Below, piece after piece: positions 14,037 through 20,051 of a stretch of DNA of 20,051 nt. The translations under genes and the position numbers were made by a program. Every line of letters starts with the position of its first letter. The first letter of the stretch is position 1. The notes under the pieces were generated by a model. It was given only the letters and a program-made list of their open reading frames with translations, did not search any database and was not told where the DNA came from. The stretch covers positions 1 to 20,051 of the forward strand of contig PWND01000080.1 in the NCBI GenBank assembly GCA_003557965.1, given 5' to 3'. Source of the DNA: Bacteroidales bacterium (GTDB lineage Bacteria; Bacteroidota; Bacteroidia; Bacteroidales; UBA7960).

Positions 14037-14585
14037 GTGAAAAAACTAAAGCAAATTATTAAAGGCTGCCGAAAAAACAGGCGAGCCGACCAGTATGCAT
14101 TATACTCACATTTTTCCTCAAAAATGTATGGGATATGTCTGCGATATGCCCAAAGCTATGATGAAGCACAAGATATTCTTCAGGAAGGCTTTATTAAAGT
14201 ATTTGAAAACATTAAGTCGTTAAGAGAGATAAAAGATATTGAGGGGTGGATTAGAAGAATTATTGTTAATGTTGCAATTGATAAGTACAGGTCGAGAGTA
14301 AATGAGATGGATATAGTGGAGGAGTTTAAGTATGTTAGGTTTAGTAACAACAACTTAGGTATTGAACAGCTTAATATTGGTGATTTGCTGGATATGATAC
14401 ATACTCTTCCATCGCAATACAGAATAGTATTTAATCTGTATGCTTTAGAGGGCTTTAGCCATAAAGAAATTGCAAAGCAATTAAATATTACGGAATCAAC
14501 ATCAAGATCAAATTTAGCACGCGCAAGGTTAATTTTACAAAAAGCATTAAGTAACGAACAAAAAGTTGTACAAAAGGTAGTTTAA
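14037..14585 (+). CDS. ECF-type RNA polymerase sigma factor
   Basis: The 182-residue protein starts with GTG at 14037. It contains a sigma-70 region 2 at about 20-90 (the helix MYGICLRYAQSYDEAQDILQ and the region 2.4-like FIKVFENI...IEGWIRRIIVNVAIDKYR), no region 3, and region 4 at about 125-175, with LPSQYRIVFNLYALEGFSHKEIA followed by the recognition helix ITESTSRSNLARARLILQKAL. This is the compact ECF form used for extracytoplasmic signalling. It is followed after 14 nt by a membrane protein whose N-terminus looks like an anti-sigma segment, so the sigma is presumably held inactive at the membrane until a signal arrives. The preceding promoter fits primary-sigma control. Confidence 0.95.
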   Translation: MKKLKQIIKGCRKNRRADQYALYSHFSSKMYGICLRYAQSYDEAQDILQEGFIKVFENIKSLREIKDIEGWIRRIIVNVAIDKYRSRVNEMDIVEEFKYVRFSNNNLGIEQLNIGDLLDMIHTLPSQYRIVFNLYALEGFSHKEIAKQLNITESTSRSNLARARLILQKALSNEQKVVQKVV

Positions 14586-14599
14586 TACGAATAACAGAT

Positions 14600-16009
14600 A
14601 TGGTTGACAAATCAAAAAATACAGATAAGTTATTTCGTAAAGGGTTAAGTCACTTTAACCCTGAACCACCTGATCATGTGTGGGAGTCAATATTTAATAG
14701 CCTGGAAGAAAGTAAACCGATAAGAAAGCATTCTGTTTTGTTCAAAGTTGCTGCCTCGTTTGCTGCTTTAATTATTCCTTCATTATTACTTCTTTGGTTA
14801 TATACTTCAAATACCGATACGATAGAATTTGCAGAAGAGAATATCGAAGCCCTTACTCCTGGAAATCCGTATGATTTTCTTAGTTGGTTGCCGAATGAAG
14901 AAACTACATCTGCTAATGCTATCGGTGACATTGGTGCTGATGTGTACTATGTTGCAGAGGAACTGCCTGCTTATGAACAGGTAGAAATGCCTGCTCCGGT
15001 TATTCTACAAGAAGCAGAAACAGCTGATGAAGGTAGCTTAGTTAGCAGATATGATGATATTGCGAAGAACATACCAGCAACAATGCCGCATAGTGATTCT
15101 ATAGATGTTTTTGCACAAAGCAATATTACTATACCCGAAACCAATGTTGTTGCCAATCGACCTGACTATGATTTGTTGGAGCAGACGCTAACTTTTGATG
15201 AAGGCTATTCTTCTGATAATTCTGGTTATGTTTCGCATCTCGCTGTTACTGTTGCACCACAGTACACATACAACAGCTTTAATACAAATTATGCATCACA
15301 ATCATTTCCTATCCCCTTTGAATCCCTTGAAGATAATCTGAATACATATAACTTTAGCTTAAGTTATTCAATTGAGAGTAAAAGCAGGTTTAGTTTTGAA
15401 ACGGGCGTAAATTATTTTTCAATAGGGCGTGTTGTAAATGAAATACTATCGTTTGGAATAAGGCCTGAGTTATTTATTGATGAACAAACCATTTCTGAAA
15501 TACCCTCACAGGCAGCATTAACATCTATGGGACATATTGAGTTTTCCAGCAGGTCGCATTATTTTGCTGATATTATTTCATATAGGATTACAACAGAAAA
15601 AGATTCGCCTTTTAATGAACCGGTATTGCTGGAACAAACTAACGACAAGGTTTCTCAGTTTTTAAGCTTTATTGAAGTTCCTCTAATTATGAAATATAGC
15701 CTGGCAAGAAATAATTTTGCAAACCTGTCAGTAAAGATAGGAATGTCAGGCTCATACCTTGTATCTAATAATGTGTATTTGGGTGAAGGTGATTTTGGCC
15801 TTGTGGTCGGGAAAACACAAGGGATTAATGATTTTTCTCTTGCCGGTATAGGAGGCCTGTCGCTTGAAATTCCGGTAGCAGAAAACCTGAACGTATTATT
15901 TCAGCCAACTATTAAGGCTTTTATTACCCCGCTTGCCGAAAATCAATATATGGGAAATATTTATCCTGTTAGCTTTTCTTTAAATACTGGCTTGGCATAT
16001 AGTTTTTAA
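14600..16009 (+). CDS. Dual membrane-spanning anti-sigma factor (Dma-like) with C-terminal outer-membrane barrel
   Basis: The 469-residue protein has a cytoplasmic N-terminal segment (residues 1-45) with the phrase DKLFRKGLSHFNPEPPDHVWESI, typical of Bacteroidota anti-sigma N-termini. A single membrane helix follows at about 47-69. Next comes an acidic, low-complexity stretch to about 210, then a barrel-like region to the C-terminus (alternating strands such as FSFETGVNYFSIG, FIEVPLIMKYSL, FSLAGIGGLSLEI) ending in the terminal strand SLNTGLAYSF with a final Phe. The layout is that of the Dma proteins of Bacteroides thetaiotaomicron, which bind an ECF sigma in the cytoplasm and insert a barrel in the outer membrane. 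A linker of about 140 residues is long enough to cross the periplasm. It lies 14 nt after its sigma factor. A plain anti-sigma with a periplasmic beta domain is the alternative. Confidence 0.82.
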   Translation: MVDKSKNTDKLFRKGLSHFNPEPPDHVWESIFNSLEESKPIRKHSVLFKVAASFAALIIPSLLLLWLYTSNTDTIEFAEENIEALTPGNPYDFLSWLPNEETTSANAIGDIGADVYYVAEELPAYEQVEMPAPVILQEAETADEGSLVSRYDDIAKNIPATMPHSDSIDVFAQSNITIPETNVVANRPDYDLLEQTLTFDEGYSSDNSGYVSHLAVTVAPQYTYNSFNTNYASQSFPIPFESLEDNLNTYNFSLSYSIESKSRFSFETGVNYFSIGRVVNEILSFGIRPELFIDEQTISEIPSQAALTSMGHIEFSSRSHYFADIISYRITTEKDSPFNEPVLLEQTNDKVSQFLSFIEVPLIMKYSLARNNFANLSVKIGMSGSYLVSNNVYLGEGDFGLVVGKTQGINDFSLAGIGGLSLEIPVAENLNVLFQPTIKAFITPLAENQYMGNIYPVSFSLNTGLAYSF

Positions 16010-16022
16010 GTATTGTTTGATA

Positions 16023-16895
16023 ATGGGTATTGTTACAGAAGCAAGCAAATTCTTTTCGCTGGTAAAATTTAGCCATACTGTATTTGCAATGCCTTTTGCC
16101 TTGCTTGGCTACTTTACTGCTATCTACAGCCATGGCTATGGATTTGATTTACAAATATTAATTTTGGTTGTGCTATGTGTGATATTTGCACGTAATGCTG
16201 CTATGGGGTTTAACAGGTATGTTGACAGGTATTTTGACAAACAGAACCCAAGAACTGCTGACAGGGAAATTCCTGCAAATAAGTTATCAACCAGAAAAGT
16301 ATTGATATTTGTATTGATAAATTCAATAGCTTTTATTATTGCTGCATGGTTTATTAATTTTTTATGCTTTATATTATCGCCTATTGCATTGCTGATAATT
16401 TTGGGTTATAGCTATACGAAAACCTTTACTTGGTTTTGCCATATAATCTTAGGGCTTGGCCTTGCCCTGTCCCCCACTGGGGCATACATTGCCGTAACGG
16501 CACAATTTAATATCATCGCTGTTTTGTATTCATTGATTGTATTGTTCTGGGTTGCCGGTTTTGATATAATTTACGCAATTAATGATGTTGAGTTTGATAA
16601 AAAGAACAAATTGTTTTCGATACCATCATATTTTGGCAGGAAAAAATCACTAATAATTTCAGTAACTTTGCATTTCTTTTCTGTTTTACTTTTATTGGCT
16701 GTAGCTGTTTTGGAAAATTTTAATGTTGTTGCTGCCACAGGATGCCTTGTATTTGTCTTGTTTTTAATAATTCAGCATTATCAAACTTTAATAAAAAGAA
16801 ACTATTTAAACGCTACTTTATTTATTTATAATGGATTAGCAAGTATATTATTATCTATTGGAATAATAGTTGAAATGATAATATTTTATTATTAA
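16023..16895 (+). CDS. mqnP: UbiA-family prenyltransferase, MqnP-like
   Basis: The protein (290 residues from the ATG at 16023; a TTG 6 nt earlier is in frame but less likely) is a multi-helix integral membrane prenyltransferase. The first Asp-rich motif is NRYVDRYFD (64-72) followed by NPRTADREIP. The second is in the YAINDVEFDKKNKLFSIPSYFG region near 185-205. The N-terminal KFSHTVFAMPFALLGYF, the YSYTKTF segment and LGLALSPTGAYIAV match the UbiA-like subgroup assigned to the futalosine route of menaquinone synthesis (MqnP), which attaches a polyprenyl chain to the naphthoquinone precursor. Substrate specificity is inferred from subgroup resemblance. It is 13 nt after the anti-sigma gene, so it may be transcribed with the sigma operon. 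Confidence 0.92.
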   Translation: MGIVTEASKFFSLVKFSHTVFAMPFALLGYFTAIYSHGYGFDLQILILVVLCVIFARNAAMGFNRYVDRYFDKQNPRTADREIPANKLSTRKVLIFVLINSIAFIIAAWFINFLCFILSPIALLIILGYSYTKTFTWFCHIILGLGLALSPTGAYIAVTAQFNIIAVLYSLIVLFWVAGFDIIYAINDVEFDKKNKLFSIPSYFGRKKSLIISVTLHFFSVLLLLAVAVLENFNVVAATGCLVFVLFLIIQHYQTLIKRNYLNATLFIYNGLASILLSIGIIVEMIIFYY

Positions 16896-16896
16896 T

Positions 16897-16924
16897 TTAG
16901 CTTCTTAAAATTCTATAAAGCTAA
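16897..16924 (+). terminator. Weak hairpin after mqnP
   Basis: TTAGCTT (16897-16903) pairs with AAGCTAA (16918-16924), 7 bp with a 14-nt loop, just past the mqnP stop. No U-tract follows, so termination is doubtful. It could also be part of the leader of the TPR gene at 16954. Confidence 0.25.
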
Positions 16925-16953
16925 TTCACTAAATACTAAAAACATTCACAACA

Positions 16954-18015
16954 ATGCAAAAAATTGTTTTTCTAAGAACTCAGGCTATTTGTGCAATTAT
17001 TTTTGTATTAATTGCTTTTAAAGCTCATTCCCAAACTGACACAGTCAGGGTTGGCACTCATGATCCAATGACTGCTGAGAAGCTCTACAATGAAGGGATA
17101 GAATTGTTTCATGATGAAGACTACACGGCTGCTATACAGAAATTTACAGAATCAATTTACAACAATGATGAATTTTACCAGGCTTATTATAACCGGGGAA
17201 TTGCGAAAGATATTATTAATAATTATGAAGGAGCAATAGAAGATTTTAACCGGGTGCTGATTCTAAACCCGGGTAATGCACAAGCATACCTGGCAAGGGG
17301 TAAAGCCTGGATATCATTGAATAATATGGAAAAGGCAAAAGTGGATTTTTCCAGGGCGATAAATAATGACAGTGAACTTTTTTTAGCATATTATTATCGG
17401 GGTGTAGTTCATTTTATGAATGAAAACTATAAAGAAGCTATAGAAGATTTTTCTGAAACAATAAACATGAGGCCCGATCATGCGTATGCATATCAGGACA
17501 GAGGAAGTAGCAGAAAAATGTTGGGCGAGTTGGATGCTGCATCCTCAGATTATCAACAGGCAATAGTGTTTGACCCTACAATGTATTTTACTTATAACAA
17601 CTTAGGTACGGTGAGAAAAATGCAGGAAAAATACGAAGAAGCAGCCGAGTATTATTCTACTGCAATCAGAATAAAAAATGACTATGCTGAAGCATATAAC
17701 AACCGTGGAATAATAAGAAAACTAACAGGGCGGTATGAGGATGCCATAAAAGACTTCGACAAAGCGATTGAGCTAAAGCCGGACTTCTATGAAGCATACA
17801 TTAACAGGGGAAATACAAAGTATAAAATGAATAAATTTTCTGAAGCAATTGATGATTATAATTTTGTAATTGAAAAAGACCCTGAAAATGGTGCCGCTTA
17901 TCTGAACAGGGGAATTAGTAAAGAAATGCTCAGAAACCAATCTGGTGCTGAAGAAGACTGGCGTAAGGCTTATTCACTCGGAATAGAGGAGGCTAAGGAG
18001 TATTTTCAGAATTAA
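16954..18015 (+). CDS. Periplasmic protein of nine tandem TPR repeats
   Basis: The 353-residue protein has a signal peptide (hydrophobic core to about 22, cleavage after AHS), with no lipobox. From residue 41 it is built from nine tetratricopeptide repeats of exactly 34 residues each (starting at 41, 75, 109, 143, 177, 211, 245, 279 and 313), with the usual A-Y-x-x-R-G and A-I-x-D-F positions. TPR solenoids bind other proteins, so a scaffold or assembly role in the periplasm is likely. It lies 41 nt before a TPR-PD40-OmpA gene and is probably co-transcribed with it, which fits a shared role in envelope assembly, perhaps type IX secretion. It could not be matched to a specific Por protein. Confidence 0.9.
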   Translation: MQKIVFLRTQAICAIIFVLIAFKAHSQTDTVRVGTHDPMTAEKLYNEGIELFHDEDYTAAIQKFTESIYNNDEFYQAYYNRGIAKDIINNYEGAIEDFNRVLILNPGNAQAYLARGKAWISLNNMEKAKVDFSRAINNDSELFLAYYYRGVVHFMNENYKEAIEDFSETINMRPDHAYAYQDRGSSRKMLGELDAASSDYQQAIVFDPTMYFTYNNLGTVRKMQEKYEEAAEYYSTAIRIKNDYAEAYNNRGIIRKLTGRYEDAIKDFDKAIELKPDFYEAYINRGNTKYKMNKFSEAIDDYNFVIEKDPENGAAYLNRGISKEMLRNQSGAEEDWRKAYSLGIEEAKEYFQN

Positions 18016-18056
18016 GGATAATGATAAAACTGTTTTATAATAAAAAACATAGCAAA

Positions 18057-20051
18057 ATGAAACAAGTAATAAGCATAATAATATTTCTTGGACTATTTTT
18101 ATCACAAGGAATTCAGGCGCAAAATGTTGAATTTGCACGTGATTATTTTCCCTCTGACCGCGATGGGTTAAGAGAAGCCAGGAGAAATCTGCGAAATGGG
18201 GAAAGTTACTTTGAAATGGGGCATGGAAAATATGATAAAGCCCTGGTTTATTTTTTAAAAGCTAATACCTTTAATCCCAATAATGCAATGCTTAATTATT
18301 TGATAGGCTTGTGTTACCTTCACTCTGTGCATTATAGCCAATCTATTGAGTATTTTGAAAAAGCCGTAAGGTTAAATGTAGAAGACCTTGAAGTATATTA
18401 TTACCTGGGGATGGCACACCAGTTGAATTTGCAGTTTGAGGAAGCTATTGAAAACTTTAATTACTACAGGCGGTCATTGAACCCGCAACAGCTTATAAAT
18501 GAAAGGGACAGGATTGACCGAAGAATAGCAGAGTGTAGAAATGCAATGGAGTTGATTAAAGAGCCTGCAAGGGTATTTATTGATAATATGGGCAGCACAA
18601 TAAACTCGGAATATGACGACTACAGCCCGATATTAAGCCCCCAGGGCGACAAGCTTTACTTTACATCGCGGAGGCCACTTGGCCGAAGGCCGAAAAAAGA
18701 CAGAAACGATCACAAATATTTTGAAAATGTTTTTGTATCACAAAAAATTGGAAACAGGTGGATGCCTGCCACACCAATTGAAGGTAGAATTAACACTAAA
18801 TCACATGATGCAACAGCCGGTATTTCCCCCGACGGAAAAACATTATATATTTACAGAGGTGATAAAGGTGGAAGAATTTACCGTTCCAATTATGATGATG
18901 GCAGATGGTCGAGGCCAAGGCGCCTCTCAAGGGTAATTAATACCTCTTTCCAGGAAACAAGCGTGGCTTTAACCAGCAATGGAAGAACAAAATATTTTGT
19001 GAGTGATAGGACAGGCAGCGTTGGGGGAAAAGATATATGGATGACTACTATGGATGAAAGAGGAAGATGGGCGCACCCAGTAAATATTGGCGCTACTGTT
19101 AATACAGAGTATGATGAGCAAAGTGTTTATCTTGCACCAGATGACAAAACACTTTACTTTAGCTCAAGAGGCCATAATTCTATGGGTGGTTATGATATAT
19201 TTAAAACTACTTATGAGCATGGAAGGTGGACTGAACCGGTCAACCTGGGTTTTCCTGTTAATTCTCCTAATAGTAATACCTTTTTTACATTGTGCCCGGA
19301 AGGAAAGTATGGCTTTTTCTCATCTATAAGAGAAGGCGGATATGGTGGCTCTGATATTTATATGGTTACATTTTTAGGCCCTGAGAAACCTTTAATTAGT
19401 ATGCCAAAAAATGAACTCATTGCAAGTAATGCCCGGCCGGTTAAGGAAAGACTCATTGGTGATGCTGTTGAAATAGATACAACTCCAATGACCATACTTA
19501 GAGGAAAAATCACAGATGAAGACAGCGAAGATCCATTATATGCTAACCTTGAGCTTTATAATAACGAAACCGAAGAATTACTGGCAACTTTTAGCTCAGA
19601 CAGACAAACCGGTGAGTATGTATTATCACTTCCGGGAGGCATAAATTATATGATTGCTGTAAAAGCTGATGATTACTTGTTTCATTCTGAAAATATAAAT
19701 ATTGAAGAAAGCGATGTTACAAGGGAAATTATTAATAACATACAACTTAAAAAAGTAGAAGTAGGGCAAAGTATTGTTTTACGTAACATTTTCTTTGACA
19801 CCGGGGCAGCAACGCTTAGGCCTGAGTCTTATGCGGAGCTTGGAGTTTTATATACCTTATTAATGAATAATCCTTCGTTACGGATTGAAATTTCCGGGCA
19901 TACTGATAATGTTGGTTCAGCATCATTTAATCAGCGATTGTCCGAAGAAAGAGCAAGGAGTGTAGTGGCATACCTTGTTGAGAGGGGCGTTGACAGAGAT
20001 AGGCTTACTTATAAAGGATATGGCTTTGAAAGGCCTATCGCATCAAATGAA
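18057..20051 (+). CDS. TPR-PD40 propeller-OmpA protein, PorE-like; 3' end beyond the window
   Basis: An open frame of exactly 665 codons runs from the ATG at 18057 to the window edge without a stop. It contains a signal peptide (MKQVISIIIF..., cleavage near IQA-Q) and TPR-like repeats (about 44-140). A series of PD40/WD40-like propeller blades follows, about 180-440 (YSPILSPQGDKLYFTSRR, ISPDGKTLYIYRG, KDIWMTT, SSRG...GGYDIF, GGSDIYMV), then a carboxypeptidase-regulatory-like domain (about 479-550). A C-terminal OmpA-like peptidoglycan-binding domain starts near 575, with GHTDNVG (Asp617) and LSEERA (Arg632), the residues that hold diaminopimelate in OmpA. This domain order is that of PorE of Porphyromonas gingivalis, a type IX secretion component, although Bacteroidota have other proteins of this build. 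Only the end of the OmpA domain is missing. Confidence 0.9.
   Translation, partial: MKQVISIIIFLGLFLSQGIQAQNVEFARDYFPSDRDGLREARRNLRNGESYFEMGHGKYDKALVYFLKANTFNPNNAMLNYLIGLCYLHSVHYSQSIEYFEKAVRLNVEDLEVYYYLGMAHQLNLQFEEAIENFNYYRRSLNPQQLINERDRIDRRIAECRNAMELIKEPARVFIDNMGSTINSEYDDYSPILSPQGDKLYFTSRRPLGRRPKKDRNDHKYFENVFVSQKIGNRWMPATPIEGRINTKSHDATAGISPDGKTLYIYRGDKGGRIYRSNYDDGRWSRPRRLSRVINTSFQETSVALTSNGRTKYFVSDRTGSVGGKDIWMTTMDERGRWAHPVNIGATVNTEYDEQSVYLAPDDKTLYFSSRGHNSMGGYDIFKTTYEHGRWTEPVNLGFPVNSPNSNTFFTLCPEGKYGFFSSIREGGYGGSDIYMVTFLGPEKPLISMPKNELIASNARPVKERLIGDAVEIDTTPMTILRGKITDEDSEDPLYANLELYNNETEELLATFSSDRQTGEYVLSLPGGINYMIAVKADDYLFHSENINIEESDVTREIINNIQLKKVEVGQSIVLRNIFFDTGAATLRPESYAELGVLYTLLMNNPSLRIEISGHTDNVGSASFNQRLSEERARSVVAYLVERGVDRDRLTYKGYGFERPIASNE

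Noticed and set aside
18679..18936. An 85-codon open frame on the + strand, and another at 19087-19329.
   Set aside because: Both lie out of frame inside the continuous OmpA-family reading frame, which shows propeller motifs across these positions.
1..20051. tRNA genes, rRNA, CRISPR repeats, insertion sequences and prophage genes.
   Set aside because: No cloverleaf with a TTCGA-type arm, no regularly spaced repeats, no transposase or integrase, and no phage structural genes were found on either strand.

Overview
The window reads as chromosomal DNA from an AT-rich member of the Bacteroidota. The grounds are several matches to the phylum's TAnnTTTG -7 promoter element, A-rich start regions with little Shine-Dalgarno signal, PorT-type outer-membrane barrels, an ECF sigma factor paired with a very unusual anti-sigma protein, a TPR/beta-propeller/OmpA protein built like PorE of the type IX secretion system, and long Bacteroidota-type versions of QueA and FTCD. 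The genus cannot be told from the sequence. I see no rRNA, tRNA, CRISPR array, insertion sequence, integrase or phage gene; this looks like core and lineage-specific chromosome, not a mobile island.

Layout. (1) 1-1600: a secreted DUF4168-type protein on + converges on a two-gene minus-strand unit, a SiaB-like GHKL kinase followed by its SiaC-like phosphoprotein partner. (2) 1600-2010: an intergenic region with clear palindromes and a promoter driving a 48-residue lipoprotein. (3) 2011-7466: a tightly packed minus-strand run transcribed FTCD, D-threonine-aldolase-like enzyme, queA, a SAM methyltransferase, mnmD. It joins histidine catabolism and PLP chemistry to two enzymes that modify tRNA wobble position 34. 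(4) 7609-9590: rplS and trmD, both minus, with a PorT-like outer-membrane protein gene between them on the + strand. The rplS/trmD promoters share the same -7 octamer, and the barrel gene's terminator lies inside the last codons of trmD. (5) 9795-12149: an SLC13-type permease with four RCK_C domains. (6) 12150-12486: a gene-free stretch with two + strand terminator-like hairpins, one of them a 17-bp stem closing a 59-nt loop. (7) 12487-16895: a three-helix membrane protein and a lipoprotein, then an ECF sigma factor with its own promoter, a protein with an anti-sigma-like N-terminus, one inner-membrane helix and a C-terminal outer-membrane barrel, and an MqnP/UbiA prenyltransferase. (8) 16954-20051: a nine-repeat TPR protein and a TPR-PD40-OmpA protein cut off by the window end.

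The most interesting system is the ECF sigma/dual-membrane anti-sigma pair at 14037-16009. One polypeptide appears to reach from a cytoplasmic sigma-binding segment to an outer-membrane barrel, so the state of the outer membrane could be signalled directly to transcription. This matches the Dma (dual membrane-spanning anti-sigma) type described in Bacteroides thetaiotaomicron. Second in interest are the structured intergenic regions at 8081-8274 and 12284-12474.
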